Origin: Cranoglanis bouderius
Taxonomy: Eukaryota; Chordata; Actinopteri; Siluriformes; Cranoglanididae
Direction: 5' to 3'
Length of the DNA stretch: 64,000 nt
NCBI GenBank assembly: GCA_023630585.1
Contig: CM042546.1
Coordinates: forward strand, 16,962,810-17,026,809
Part shown: positions 55,601-58,648 of the stretch, in pieces
How positions within the stretch are numbered: the stretch's first letter is position 1
Layout of the letters: every line of letters begins with the position of its first letter
Made by a program: the position numbers and the translations under genes
Notes under the pieces: model-generated
The model's input: only the letters and a program-made list of their open reading frames with translations
Databases searched by the model: none
What the model was told of the DNA's origin: nothing

Positions 55601-56857
55601 CATGTGTGCACATGTGTATTTAATAAGTGCTGCTGTAATCATAAAGATGTTCCTGTGCTTATTCCCGGACTCTTATTCACGATATGCTAATGCTGGACAT
55701 CCTTTCAACACAGTCAGCACTGTTTTACTTTACAGTATACATTTGTAGAATTCGAATAATTTATAATCCCACTCTCTGGTGTCACCAAGAAGAGGATGGG
55801 TTCCCTTTTGAGTCTGGTTCCTCTCTAGGTTTCTTCCTCATGTCATCTCAGGGAGTTTTTCCCTTGCCACTGTCGACTCTGGCTCGCTCATTAGAGATCT
55901 AAATCTAACTCTGCATCAAAATTTCTGTAAAGCTGCGATGTTTGTGACAATGTCTATTGTTAGAAGCACGATATTGATATTGAACTGAATTGACTAACTG
56001 AATGGAAGCTGGTTGTAGCTGATATGGATTGGCTCCAGGTTCCGGAGAAGGGTGTAGGTGAGGGAGTTGCTGTTGGGAGAATCTGGGGCATTCCAGCTCA
56101 GCTCAATAGTGCTGGCATTGAGTGCAGTGCCCATCGGAGGAGGCTGTTGTCTGGGCTCTGAACAGTGGGTGAGAGAAGAGAGAAATAAGAATGATTAATG
56201 TTCTTTAGGGTCACGGTGGAAAAAAAACAACATCATCGGCCAAGGAAAAACAGCAAGGTTAAAGATCTTGCCGCCGACAAATGCAACAAATGGACTGTGT
56301 ATAAAACGGTGGGGGGAGCTTTCTGGGCCAAACATGCAGTGCACTTAAAATGCACTAACTTAATAAAACAGATTTGTAGGGGTTGAAGCCTGAGGCATTT
56401 AGCGTGGCATTTCCCCCCTCAAGACCATGGATACATTAGGGCTATAAAATGCATGAAAGAATGTGCCACAGCTAAATATATAGACATATAACTTATAAAC
56501 AAGATGGCTAGATGCATGTGTCAGGAAAGACAGCAAACAGGTCAGCGTTTACAGAGTTTACAGAGCGAAAACTACATATAAGTGCTGCTACTGTAAAACA
56601 CAATGAAGGACAAAAAGTTGAAATGGTGCTGCACAATCTAAAGTCCACAGCGACATATGGATGAACATATGAAAATGCTTTCTGAGTTGTGACCTTTACT
56701 GCAGCCCAAGTGGTTGGCCAGGTCCATGTGACTCGCTCCTTCTACACACAGTTCACATTTCTCGCCTGTCACGAACAGCTTGCATGGGCACTGGCCTGTC
56801 TCGGCATGGCAGGAGCCGTTGAAACTCCCTGCTGGATCGCAGCCACACTGCTCACAC
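11..56857 (-). CDS. ush2a: usherin (ush2a), 21 internal exons, partial at both ends
   Basis: Usherin is a very large basement-membrane and ankle-link protein of photoreceptors and cochlear hair cells; its loss causes Usher syndrome type 2A. The exons, read from high to low coordinates, encode the last laminin EGF-like repeat, four FN3 domains, a linker, two laminin G domains, then FN3 5-8 and the start of 9. That order is diagnostic for usherin. All 21 exons have AG acceptors and GT donors, and the phases join in frame across every junction for about 3,821 nt. No stop interrupts the spliced frame. Telling residues are SKEPRQQPP after the EGF repeat, NCRGNDSILVY after laminin G 2 and LQPFTEYLYRVIAS in FN3-5. 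Missing here are the N-terminal domain and earlier EGF repeats (right) and the later FN3 domains, membrane segment and tail (left). Exon limits come from reading alone; a 3-6 nt shift is possible at a few. Confidence 0.95.
350..438 (-). mobile_element. Tc1/mariner terminal fragment
   Basis: One end of the family whose fuller relic lies at 13009-13460. It starts with the terminus tatggccaaaagcatgtgg and continues with the subterminal ttgaacgtcccattccaaaa. It is cut off by the adjacent (AT)n run. Confidence 0.6.
455..541. repeat. (AT)n microsatellite
   Basis: An uninterrupted alternating AT run of about 87 bp between two transposon pieces. A shorter (AT)n lies at 924-944. Confidence 0.95.
544..925. 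mobile_element. Tc1-type MITE with about 26-bp inverted termini
   Basis: The left end acagtactgtggaaaagttt and the right end aaacttttgcacagtactgt are inverted copies. Both are flanked by TA, as expected for Tc1/mariner targets. The interior has no ORF. Its sequence is shared with the longer relic at 47719-48190, so this is an internally deleted derivative. Confidence 0.75.
1069..1231 (-). CDS. ush2a: ush2a exon t: middle of FN3-8
   Basis: Begins WSSPLEVNGQLQFYTLYQAV (the Trp follows an Arg split across the intron) and ends LVPGSTYLFQIA. The acceptor is cctcag and the donor gtgagt. It enters in phase 2 and leaves in phase 0. Confidence 0.95.
1288..2165. repeat. 20-bp minisatellite, diverged
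   Basis: About 40 imperfect tandem units. The clearest unit is 20 bp, cagtcagtggtgtcactggg, and is best preserved at 1500-1640. It starts about 57 bp upstream of the exon t acceptor. Apparent ORFs here simply read the repeat. Confidence 0.9.
2166..5589. other. intron, nothing recognised
   Basis: Intronic DNA between ush2a exons s and t. The short ORFs at 3230-4420 lack any domain pattern or splice context. No transposon termini stand out. Confidence 0.5.
5590..5745 (-). mobile_element. SINE copy, inverted (V-SINE-like)
   Basis: Contains the teleost SINE block catttggcagacacccttat, then the 'gggccttgctcaagggccc' block and a tRNA-like head at the right end. The same family occurs at 24160-24335 and as a tail at 34102-34163. 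The family name is my recollection. Confidence 0.65.
5985..6370 (+). mobile_element. Tc1/mariner transposase fragment
   Basis: The decayed frame retains MARLVQGDT, YNRGVQKSISEHTS and EQESEAT, recognisable from the N-terminal half of a common fish Tc1/mariner transposase. Other pieces of the same family lie at 32455-32770 and 52755-52862. It lies next to exon s. Confidence 0.6.
6445..6604 (-). CDS. ush2a: ush2a exon s: rest of FN3-7 and start of FN3-8
   Basis: Encodes GVYTPHALLLSTCTEAGC and then LPPSHMEPPVLTVLDAHSIN. The chosen acceptor is gtttag, which keeps a Leu-Gly that completes the FN3 'TGL' turn. A second AG lies 6 nt downstream and would also be in frame. The donor is gtaggt, and the exon leaves in phase 2. 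Confidence 0.93.
6738..6760. repeat. (CA)n microsatellite
   Basis: A short CA run in the intron upstream of exon s. Confidence 0.9.
7080..8879. other. intron, nothing recognised
   Basis: AT-rich intronic sequence between transposon pieces. I see no coding or repeat signature. Confidence 0.5.
8880..9803 (+). mobile_element. internally deleted Tc1 element
   Basis: Transposase pieces include VLWTDETQIELF (first catalytic Asp) and QQDNDPKHTS (second Asp). WPSQSPDLNPIEMLW, with the Glu, follows. The N-terminal DNA-binding domain and the GGGS-WGC segment are deleted. Left (8886-8965) and right (9650-9780) subterminal regions are inverted copies. The right end ccactg is followed by TA. It cannot make an active enzyme. 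Confidence 0.85.
10039..10129. repeat. 91-bp perfect palindrome
   Basis: Two 41-bp arms beginning gtgtcttttacacaggtaac around a 9-bp loop. It sits just upstream of the transposase ATG, in the Tc1 5' region. Confidence 0.9.
10172..11113 (+). pseudogene. Tc1 transposase, frameshifted
   Basis: The start is the ATG after ctccacc. An intact N-terminal paired-like domain (KAGMGYKTIAKQLGEKVTTV) runs to about 10582, where a stop or frameshift breaks the frame. The core resumes at 10603-10944. A deletion then removes the WPSQSPDLNPIE block, and the C-terminus resumes as RDLNDLERICKEEWDKIP to FATKY. Two of the three DDE residues remain. It is inactive by inspection. Confidence 0.85.
11390..11480. repeat. 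second copy of the 91-bp palindrome
   Basis: The same hairpin in the inverted arm of the snap-back Tc1 element. Confidence 0.9.
11710..12775. other. intron, nothing recognised
   Basis: AT-rich intron of ush2a between exon r and the snap-back Tc1 element. No features recognised apart from poly(A/T) runs. Confidence 0.5.
12776..12937 (-). CDS. ush2a: ush2a exon r: first half of FN3-7
   Basis: Begins APEEVLPPRAVPHPDSLSVY and continues WDPPQQPNGVITHYTLYKD. Acceptor ttcacag, donor gtaaga, phase 1 to phase 1. Confidence 0.95.
13009..13460 (+). mobile_element. internally deleted Tc1/mariner relic
   Basis: Left terminus tatggccaaaactatgtgg. The interior retains a transposase C-terminal trace (DLTNALVAERAQIPPATLQN) and a decayed 'vfqyDnvhkAm' region. 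The DLNPIE block is missing. The right subterminal is aatgggatgttcaac, with a degraded end. Confidence 0.7.
13461..14786. other. intron, nothing recognised
   Basis: Holds an A-rich tract at about 14021-14050 followed by gagagag. No gene or transposon termini seen. Confidence 0.5.
14787..14900 (-). CDS. ush2a: ush2a exon q: rest of FN3-6
   Basis: Encodes TLSGLAPFSSYDITLTACTQ and AGCEESLRATSLTTPQE with the paired Cys motif. The acceptor is ttccag, with a (CT)n tract about 42 nt upstream on the coding strand. The donor is gtaaac, phase 1 to phase 1. Confidence 0.95.
14943..15004. repeat. (GA)n microsatellite, (CT)n on the ush2a strand
   Basis: About 62 bp of GA. On the coding strand it is a long CT tract ending about 42 nt before the exon q acceptor. 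Confidence 0.95.
15005..16722. other. intron, nothing recognised
   Basis: Unique-looking intronic DNA between exons p and q. The ORFs here have no recognisable domains. Confidence 0.5.
16723..18220 (+). mobile_element. Sleeping-Beauty-like Tc1 element, decayed
   Basis: Ends cagttgaggccaaaagtttg and aacttttggcctcaactg are inverted, giving about 1.5 kb, the usual Tc1 length. The transposase starts MGKSKQLSQEL at 17116 but is broken by many frameshifts. Traces remain of the GGSIILWECF region and SPDL. The same family recurs at 55127 and at 58649 to the right edge. Confidence 0.85.
18221..18834. other. intron, nothing recognised
   Basis: Sequence between the Tc1 element and the exon p donor. 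No feature seen. Confidence 0.5.
18835..19017 (-). CDS. ush2a: ush2a exon p: first part of FN3-6
   Basis: Begins APQSVLPPSRVASVNGSSAE and contains VSWEEPPEVRGVIERYVVKA. The acceptor is cttgcag, with a (CT)n tract starting about 23 nt upstream on the coding strand. The donor is gtaaga, phase 1 to phase 1. Confidence 0.95.
19041..19089. repeat. (GA)n microsatellite, (CT)n on the ush2a strand
   Basis: On the coding strand this CT tract ends about 23 nt before the exon p acceptor and probably forms part of its pyrimidine tract. Confidence 0.95.
19090..19949. other. intron, nothing recognised
   Basis: AT-rich, with a short gaat repeat at 19549-19567 and a GT-rich stretch near 19894-19934. No gene seen. 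Confidence 0.5.
19950..20030 (-). CDS. ush2a: ush2a exon o: end of FN3-5
   Basis: This 81-nt exon encodes EYLYRVIASGEGGWTAGPWQ and a basic RGRSRET tail. Acceptor gaacag, donor gtacga, phase 1 to phase 1. The join LQPFT-E-YLYRV across the previous intron is strong support for usherin. Confidence 0.95.
20031..20881. other. intron, nothing recognised
   Basis: Intron between exons n and o. A G-rich run (gggtggggtgggg) lies near 20196. No other feature seen. Confidence 0.5.
20882..20915. repeat. (GT)n microsatellite touching the exon n donor
   Basis: On the coding strand this is (CA)n and begins inside the donor itself (GTACACAC...). Confidence 0.95.
20918..21124 (-). CDS. ush2a: ush2a exon n: end of laminin G 2 and start of FN3-5
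   Basis: Encodes GFGGCIRDVRLAASG (closing laminin G motif) and then VNLDGCLSADTSVNCRGND and SILVYTGNE, a highly conserved usherin segment. The acceptor is cctgcag. The donor gtacac runs directly into a (CA)n tract on the coding strand. Phase 1 to phase 1. Confidence 0.96.
21598..21874 (-). CDS. ush2a: ush2a exon m: laminin G 2, part 2
   Basis: Begins AELQGGILSWVLRLGDQ in phase 0 and runs through SYCDGSWNSVTMLKRG and PLYIGGVPAG. The acceptor is a bare (TG)n followed by TAG, with no classical pyrimidine tract. The donor is gtcaga. The inserted ALEQHRSERGG loop looks usherin-specific. Confidence 0.93.
21876..21894. repeat. (AC)n microsatellite touching the exon m acceptor
   Basis: On the coding strand it is (TG)n followed at once by the TAG acceptor. 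Confidence 0.9.
22088..22218 (-). CDS. ush2a: ush2a exon l: laminin G 2, part 1
   Basis: Encodes FEISFEFKTDQLNSLLLFAY and NTNGEDYIL, typical first laminin G strands. The acceptor is tttttcag and the donor gtgagt (consensus), phase 1 in and phase 0 out. Confidence 0.94.
22343..22531 (-). CDS. ush2a: ush2a exon k: end of laminin G 1 and inter-domain linker
   Basis: Encodes the closing laminin G motif KGFAGCVRDVLIQ and a linker with an acidic stretch and WEGCPAYSEHGAYFLGHG. The acceptor is gtgtag and the donor gtaatg, phase 1 to phase 1. Confidence 0.95.
22622..22723 (-). CDS. ush2a: ush2a exon j: laminin G 1, part 3
   Basis: This short 102-nt exon encodes STIIGQNTGVFFGGLPENFT, the laminin G strand before the terminal Cys motif. 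The acceptor is cactacag and the donor gtatca (weak), phase 1 to phase 1. The three downstream exons follow within 0.8 kb. Confidence 0.92.
22790..23350 (-). mobile_element. Tc1 transposase relic, inverted
   Basis: On the minus strand it retains FQQDNDPKHTSKSAMNG and then EWPSQSPDLNPTKNLWL. The catalytic Glu of the family's PIEN is replaced by Lys. Short ATGAATGGA-type tandem duplications interrupt it. The CACCACCATGCTTCAACG block corresponds to the family's KHGGGSIML segment. The termini are not clear. Confidence 0.75.
23395..23640. repeat. dispersed-repeat-like segment
   Basis: The stretch aagaggtgggtctttagccg to 'gttcattccaccactgaggg' looks like a block that recurs in fish genomes. I cannot assign it to a family. 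Confidence 0.3.
23662..23744. repeat. (CA)n microsatellite
   Basis: About 83 bp of pure CA, the longest dinucleotide run of this type in the window. Confidence 0.95.
23971..24097 (-). CDS. ush2a: ush2a exon i: laminin G 1, part 2
   Basis: Encodes the middle of laminin G 1, including the hallmark YNDNQWHQLIATRKQ and TIIVDDQY. The acceptor is atgttag and the donor gtaatg, phase 0 in and phase 1 out. A 10.4-kb intron full of retroelements separates it from the previous exon. Confidence 0.93.
24160..24335 (+). mobile_element. SINE copy (V-SINE-like)
   Basis: Runs from a tRNA-like head (ggactactgatcagaaggac, gagttcaaaccccagc) through 'gggcccttgaacaaggccct' to the tail ctctggataagggcgtctgc and an (aaatgt)n end. 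Same family as 5590-5745. Confidence 0.75.
24336..25411. other. intron, nothing firm
   Basis: Two diverged stretches (near 24400 and 24655) share the wording 'gctg.g..tc.c.gaactttg', suggesting an old duplicated repeat. No gene seen. Confidence 0.4.
25412..25897 (+). pseudogene. LINE reverse-transcriptase C-terminal remnant
   Basis: The ORF resembles the C-terminal tail of fish non-LTR polymerases. It contains LHLVQTVAVRLLTSTKKRDH, a Leu/Pro 'pplaPckLQIslrFFcLLLKALrvvPSYIng' pattern and a following SSG block. It is isolated and antisense to ush2a. An L2/CR1-type origin is my best guess. Confidence 0.65.
25920..27500 (+). mobile_element. APE-type LINE remnant, interrupted by a hAT MITE
   Basis: Fragments recall a fish non-LTR element with an endonuclease. 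One is 'gtaccagagcaccttgggtcaa' followed by a VVIDW-like stretch; another is YKRDRKIATKAVAESKLGHE. Further right come cattgcatttggactggcaa and ggatggtggtcc, where the family's RT begins. The 734-bp MITE splits the last two. It fades into the LTR element near 27500. Confidence 0.55.
26711..27444. mobile_element. hAT-like MITE with imperfect 8-bp target duplication
   Basis: Left end cagtggtgtaatgtaacgaa and right end ttaatccaccactg are short inverted termini. Flanking octamers tctggggc and tctgtgac match at six of eight positions. The interior repeats tacttaagta-like motifs on both sides and encodes nothing. Confidence 0.75.
27740..27871 (+). other. C6H2 zinc finger like methionine aminopeptidase 1
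   Basis: Spacing is C-x4-C-x7-C-x2-C-x10-C-x3-C-x6-H-x3-H, with LQCPTC, SYFCSQTCFKGSW and AHKRLH. In METAP1 this finger targets the enzyme to ribosomes. As I recall that protein, the spacing is identical and the SYFCSQ.CFKGSW wording nearly so. The TGA falls between the last Cys pair and the two His. Confidence 0.85.
27881..28504 (+). repeat. 78-bp tandem repeat, eight units
   Basis: Exactly eight in-frame units of 78 bp beginning acctccagcccc. Each encodes 26 residues. Frame and length are kept in all eight, which suggests past coding constraint or recent homogenisation. Confidence 0.9.
29610..30246 (+). repeat. 3' LTR of copy A
   Basis: Begins TGTTAGAAG after the purine tract and ends GTAACA. 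It contains acgtcatgtctccgcc (CRE-like), a cgcggagtattt block shared with copy B, and an AATAAA signal at 30165-30170. The 637-bp length equals the 5' LTR of copy B. Confidence 0.85.
30394..30530. mobile_element. MITE fragment, same family as 51021-51363
   Basis: Diverged copy of the terminus aaccccatttccataaaagt and the following aaaatgcaataaaaac block. It is truncated. Confidence 0.45.
30531..31544. other. intron, nothing recognised
   Basis: No ORF with domain features. A T/A-only tract lies near 31187. Confidence 0.45.
31545..32088. mobile_element. candidate MITE with about 26-bp inverted termini
   Basis: The left end tcctacccgtcagattgtcc and, inverted, the right end (ggtaggaaaatctgacaagg) match closely. 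The interior carries further tcctacc/ggtagga copies and no ORF. Target duplication is not clear. Confidence 0.5.
32095..32225 (+). mobile_element. LINE 3'-end fragment
   Basis: Holds the teleost LINE tail wording gtcccaagcccggataaaat, 'atccggcgtaaaacc' and 'gatccgctgtgg', ending in an (aac)n-like tail. It lies right after the candidate MITE. Confidence 0.6.
32455..32770 (+). mobile_element. Tc1/mariner transposase fragment
   Basis: Continues the family of 5985-6370. ETADLLAF-like wording is followed by 'gaacagaaaagcatctcaga' and 'ctgaggctacagtgggctca'. The frame is broken. Confidence 0.6.
32832..32855. repeat. (GT)n microsatellite
   Basis: Short GT run followed by tatatg. Confidence 0.9.
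33023..33132. mobile_element. 110-bp palindromic MITE
   Basis: Left end gtgtcacgcccaattagcat and right end attaattgggcatgacac are inverted copies. The interior repeats 'ctaat.cccat' in both orientations, so almost the whole unit folds into a hairpin. Confidence 0.6.
33640..34080 (-). pseudogene. LINE RNase H C-terminal fragment, inverted
   Basis: The minus-strand frame gives CRIGHSRLTHTFLLNGEEPP and, further on, TVKHILLDCP. This is the end of the RNase H and zinc-knuckle part of a fish non-LTR retrotransposon. It carries stops and lies sense to ush2a. Confidence 0.7.
34102..34163 (+). mobile_element. SINE tail fragment
   Basis: (ttacat)n followed by tagcatttggcagacgccct and 'tatccagagcgacgtaca', the tail block of the SINE at 24160. 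Confidence 0.65.
34556..34686 (-). CDS. ush2a: ush2a exon h: laminin G 1, part 1
   Basis: Encodes VQLSFRTRMEEGLILCALS and FVALQMRNGRPYFLFDPQ, the first strands of a laminin G jelly roll. The acceptor is atgcag and the donor gtagga. Phase 1 in and phase 0 out. Confidence 0.93.
34687..35864. other. intron, weak repeat traces only
   Basis: Near 35740-35805 is a LINE-tail trace (gctctatacaaagacaaata then aaactgaactgaa). Otherwise nothing recognised. Confidence 0.4.
35865..36216 (+). mobile_element. SINE, second family, (GGAT)n tail
   Basis: tRNA-like head with a B-box-like gttcgaatcc, then 'gcatgttctccctgtg', 'cctgcgatgggttggcaccc' and the tail aaaatggatggatggatgg. Inverted copies lie at 41380-41648 and 48357-48698. 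Confidence 0.75.
36217..38965. other. intron, nothing recognised
   Basis: The longest quiet stretch in the window. It has no transposon termini and no plausible ORF, and could hold regulatory DNA, but nothing in it shows that directly. Confidence 0.45.
38966..40568 (+). mobile_element. near full-length Tc1 element
   Basis: Ends cgctgccctccactaatatt and aatattagtggagggcagtg are inverted, each next to TA. Long subterminal inverted repeats reach about 200 bp. The 1,603-bp length is normal for Tc1. One transposase gene fills the centre. Confidence 0.92.
39352..40358 (+). pseudogene. Tc1 transposase with one frameshift at the catalytic Glu
   Basis: The ORF is open for 279 codons from MDKTKEYSCDVRQKVVQLHK. 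It has an N-terminal helix-turn-helix pair (SGYKKIAQALKMPISTIREI), VLWSDETKIELFG (first Asp), YGGGSLMLWGCFSARG and QQDNDPKHTSES (second Asp). At SPDLKP one base is missing, so the frame leaves the expected PIENLW. The correct frame resumes as ENLWGELKRRVHQ, with one later stop, through MEEWSQIP to the C-terminus. Loss of the third DDE residue inactivates it. Confidence 0.9.
40569..41316. other. intron, nothing recognised
   Basis: AT-rich DNA right of the Tc1 element, with no clear signature. Confidence 0.45.
41317..41338. repeat. (CA)n microsatellite
   Basis: Short CA run beside the inverted SINE. Confidence 0.9.
41380..41648 (-). mobile_element. SINE, second family, inverted copy
   Basis: Reverse complement of the 35865 SINE: tail side ccatccagctattttccata, 'gggtgccaacccatcgcagg' and the head ggattcgaacccccaatatc. 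Part of the middle is deleted. It ends about 70 bp from the exon g donor. Confidence 0.75.
41717..41947 (-). CDS. ush2a: ush2a exon g: linker before laminin G 1
   Basis: Encodes an FN3-like strand set (LKPLNTNAMEILWAAPAELN) followed by a non-repeat linker with RGRRFTGTDYFHFPSS. It ends TDFTG, which leads into laminin G 1. The acceptor is accgacag and the donor gtatgg, phase 1 to phase 1. It sits alone between introns of about 7.0 and 7.5 kb. Confidence 0.92.
41948..44128. other. intron, nothing recognised
   Basis: First half of the intron upstream of exon g. No ORF with a domain and no termini. Confidence 0.45.
44129..44869. mobile_element. candidate DNA transposon with about 25-bp inverted termini
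   Basis: Left end gtgtctcaatcagctcccta and right end tagggagctgatcgagacac are inverted. The interior has a start-like aaaaaaATGGCGGACGAA followed 30 bp on by a gtaagc donor, and later a (CT)n-cttgcag acceptor. It therefore resembles a small split gene or promoter fragment. Superfamily not assigned. Confidence 0.6.
44879..44932. repeat. (GT)n microsatellite
   Basis: Pure GT next to the right terminus of the previous element. Confidence 0.95.
44933..47718. other. intron, low-complexity traces
   Basis: Contains a poly(A) and A-rich tract at 45130-45180. A G/T-rich stretch at 45715-45860 has recurring 'tttgctgttttg' wording and could be an unclassified repeat. No gene seen. Confidence 0.4.
47719..48190. 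mobile_element. Tc1/mariner relic related to the 544-925 MITE
   Basis: Begins tatggtgcaaaagacatagg and shares the block agagaaatgctgtaaagcaa with the MITE. The middle (47830-47970) is extra and, inverted, recalls a transposase C-terminus. The right part again matches the MITE (ttttttcgtctgaaatgtgg). The right terminus is degraded. Confidence 0.55.
48357..48698 (-). mobile_element. SINE, second family, inverted copy
   Basis: Fuller inverted copy: catccatccattttctgtac tail, 'ggggtgccaacccattgca', 'ctttggactgggggagg' and head 'gaggtgcgaggcaaacg'. Confidence 0.8.
48699..49421. other. intron with LINE-tail trace
   Basis: Holds a (tttc)n run at about 48887-48910. The LINE 3' tail aaagctgctttgggacaatg, with 'gcgctatacaaataaaactg', lies at 49153-49216. 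Confidence 0.5.
49422..49566 (-). CDS. ush2a: ush2a exon f: second half of FN3-4
   Basis: Encodes YTVTGLKSYEEYSFTVTMCN and the paired Cys motif NTQGC. The acceptor is gatccccag, with a (TG)n tract on the coding strand ending about 10 nt upstream. The donor is gttaac, phase 0 in and phase 1 out. Confidence 0.93.
49577..49624. repeat. (CA)n microsatellite at the exon f acceptor
   Basis: On the coding strand this is (TG)n ending about 10 nt before the acceptor AG. Confidence 0.95.
49625..50680. other. intron, nothing recognised
   Basis: Short CA runs at 50054-50081 only. Confidence 0.45.
50681..51535. mobile_element. candidate hAT-like element with nested MITE
   Basis: Left end aggggtgtaaacctcaacac and right end aaggttacacctct are short inverted termini. 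The subterminal wording (cgat.caatac, gattcgattcag, cgaatcgtgaagcc) is typical of fish hAT remnants. The MITE at 51021-51363 lies inside it. No convincing 8-bp duplication. Confidence 0.45.
51021..51363. mobile_element. MITE, 'aattccaaaaaagttggga' family
   Basis: Begins aaccgcaattccaaaaaagt. An inner inverted repeat of about 35 bp (tttgaatttgatggcagcaa near 51189, its complement near 51325) frames the centre. The related fragment is at 30394. Confidence 0.65.
51536..52028. other. intron, nothing recognised
   Basis: Between the MITE cluster and the exon e donor. A gagagtgagact-type purine stretch lies near 51656. Confidence 0.45.
52029..52198 (-). CDS. ush2a: ush2a exon e: first half of FN3-4
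   Basis: Begins VPEYMSPPQVSPVSS and includes the core LRVSWETPREQDVRG. The acceptor is cccacag and the donor gtactg. It enters in phase 1 and leaves in phase 0, matching the phase-0 start of the next exon. Confidence 0.94.
52199..52754. other. intron, nothing recognised
   Basis: Upstream side of the exon e acceptor, with no clear signature. Confidence 0.45.
52755..52865 (+). mobile_element. Tc1/mariner 5' fragment
   Basis: Shares catgtagcagcagcgcaaat and 'aaatcaaacatcagaatgg' with the 5985-6370 family. Only its first 110 bp remain. Confidence 0.5.
53001..53279 (-). CDS. ush2a: ush2a exon d: rest of FN3-3
   Basis: Continues FN3-3 from GIIIRYELFMQ to LEPFTAYQFRVLTVNMAG. The C'-E region is long (a Ser/Pro-rich loop around QQTSDSASENALAPPESS), compared with a bare FN3. 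The acceptor is tttcaag after a T-rich tract and the donor gttaga, phase 1 to phase 1. Confidence 0.94.
53280..54319. other. intron, nothing recognised
   Basis: Unique-looking intron between exons c and d. A LINE-tail trace (gtaaagctgctttgtgacaa) lies at 54250-54270. Confidence 0.45.
54320..54817 (-). CDS. ush2a: ush2a exon c: FN3-1 end, FN3-2, FN3-3 start
   Basis: At 498 nt this is the largest exon in the window. It holds the F-G strands of FN3-1 (LSPYTLYTYQLIASNVHG), a complete FN3-2 ending in FSLQACSNGGCARTANV, and the A-C strands of FN3-3 up to WEPPAMPNG. The acceptor is tgtatag and the donor gtaaagc, phase 1 to phase 1. The paired-Cys 'QAC..GGC' motif recurs in usherin FN3 domains. Confidence 0.95.
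55127..55395 (-). mobile_element. truncated Sleeping-Beauty-like Tc1 end
   Basis: Starts cagttgaggctgaaagttta after TA. It then has the inverted transposase trace gtccacaaattgtcaatggg and 'attcaggtcagggctttaag'. It is cut off near 55395. Same family as 16723 and 58649. Confidence 0.8.
55765..55996 (+). mobile_element. LINE 3' end abutting the exon b donor
   Basis: Carries the teleost LINE 3' wording ggttcctctctaggtttctt, 'tcatctcagggagtttttcc' and 'gtaaagctgcgatgtttgtg'. It ends in a gatattgaactgaattga tail, which stops within about 5 bp of the splice donor on the opposite strand. Confidence 0.75.
55999..56157 (-). CDS. ush2a: ush2a exon b: first half of FN3-1
   Basis: Encodes the FN3 A-C strands, with the core Trp in IELSWNAPDSPNSNSLTY. 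The acceptor is gttcag and the donor gttagt, phase 1 at both ends. The spliced junction reads QLPF-R-MMHF, which keeps the FN3 length expected for usherin. A LINE 3' tail lies within about 5 bp of the donor (see findings). Confidence 0.88.
56158..56693. other. intron, nothing recognised
   Basis: Short intron between exons a and b with no repeat signature. Confidence 0.45.
56694..56857 (-). CDS. ush2a: ush2a exon a: last laminin EGF-like repeat
   Basis: The translated exon carries the eight-cysteine laminin EGF pattern (CGCDPAG, GSC, GQCPC, KCELC, final GC) over about 54 residues. The acceptor is tgtctag and the donor is gtcaca. It enters needing one base for an Arg or similar codon and leaves one base that joins the next exon as SK-E-PRQQPPP. 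No further EGF exon is visible to its right, so the preceding intron is longer than 7 kb. Confidence 0.93.
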
Positions 56858-58648
56858 CTAGACACAGAGTAGACACAAGAGAAGGAAGATCTCATGCACA
56901 CATAATTACCTCAGCTATATACCGCGCATTGCTGCGTTTGACATGTCAGGTCAATAACCAAAAGTTAAGTCCAGACTTATTTGCACAGTGGAAAAGTTGT
57001 GTTTTCACAGGGAGTCACTGAACCTGGCATGGATGAGATGAGATGAGATGAGATGAGAAGGTTACACACTAAAAAGCGGCATTTACAGATGCTCACATAC
57101 AGTTTGAAGGAAAGATGTTGTAGAGTGTGAAGGGGTGTAACCCCAGTGGAGCTAGTGAAGGGTGACGTGAGGGCCAAGAGCCCGACACTCTCACATGCAG
57201 CTGAGAAAAGCCCAAGATTCTTAATGAGCCGCAAATTCATCCTGTCTCCTGGGTAGTCCGACCTTGACTCTTCACAAGGAGATACAACTTCTCAATGATT
57301 GTTAATCCACACAGATAAAAGTGATAAAATAAGTGCACCACAATAAAAACTTTTAGCAATATTTCAAAGTCCTACTTGCTTGTGATATGAAATTTTGGAC
57401 ACTGATATATCTTGCAATTGGACATGATGTGTCCCTAAAGTGTATCCGCATGGGCTTGGGCCAGCTGTTGAAAATAGACTTGGCATGCAAAGTTTGCTTT
57501 GCATAAACTAAACATGATTGAACAAGTTCCAGCGGCGACTAGAATAAACAGGTAAATTACATTCCTGGTTTGTGAGCAGAAATGGATCTTGCCAATGCAA
57601 TAAAACTGTTTTCCTCCAAGGTTAAATGATTAGCCAACCACTGCATTCTGGGTATCCTGGCTTATGTCATCTGCTGTGATGGGAAATATTCCATAACCAT
57701 ATTGTGGCCTTTAAACTACCCCCATTAGACAAACCACATTGGACAGAGCAATATAATATCCACAAAATAAGATGCACAACCTTATTGATTTTGAGGGAGG
57801 TAGGGTAAATGAGTTTGTAATATTTATATAAAGAAATCTTTATTTGGTGGATTCTCCTGATGTCATTCAAGCATCTCTGTAATCATTTTAAATAGTTCAT
57901 TTTTCATCCCTACTGTGAATAAGTGCAAGCCGGGCGATCCGTCGTGACACATATGGATTAGCAATTTGTGATGTCTGGTAGGCCTTTTTGTTGATGTACA
58001 AAATAACACACATTTTCAGCACTCAGATCTCACCACAATTAATAATCAGTCGACCTGCAGCACTTCCAAACAGCCTAGATTTTATTTTGGAAAGGTAAAT
58101 GATGTTAATGTGGAAGGTGCTTATGGTGGCTCCCACAGTTTTTTCTGCTTCGCTCAGCATGGCTCGAGGTTAAATATCTCCTTGGAGCTTTCCCGAAGGT
58201 CATTCAAACAAGACTTCTGACCAAATGTACCCATGGGCAGTGTGGTCTCAGAAACCCAATAATATCAAAGAAATCTGCTGAATTAAAAAAAAACCCAAAC
58301 ATAGCATGAAAGGTTTTGCGTTTGTATATTATCGTAGGTCATACGCCCAAGCTGGTGAGTTGCTGAGGTGTATATAATTAAGCTGGCTATAATGCATGAC
58401 GTATTTACTGATTAACTGATGTATCTGACAAATCAAGTGTTCAGAGAGCAGTAAAGCATATGATCATTTAGAGGCAGGTTACTGTAATGACTGATCTGAC
58501 CTTTTATGAACACAGGCTGGACCTGCAGGCCATCAAACTGCTAACTAGCTCAAATAGCCATAGCGAAGTGGAAAGACATGGTTATATACACAAGACTCAG
58601 TCATCAGTCCTCCCCATGCAGGGAGGAGGGGCAAATTAGATGCTTCTA
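56858..58648. other. intron, nothing recognised
   Basis: Upstream side of exon a. A (gatga)n run lies at 57030-57057. I looked for another laminin EGF exon (CxC spacing) on the minus strand and saw none. Confidence 0.5.

Noticed and set aside
57030..57057. Possible tandem array or CRISPR-like repeat
   Set aside because: It is a simple (gatga)n run; no spacer structure anywhere in the window, and the DNA is eukaryotic.
56858..58648. Further laminin EGF exon of ush2a
   Set aside because: The minus strand was scanned for CxC..CxxC spacing next to AG/GT sites; the only Cys-containing ORF (56977-57240) lacks the pattern.
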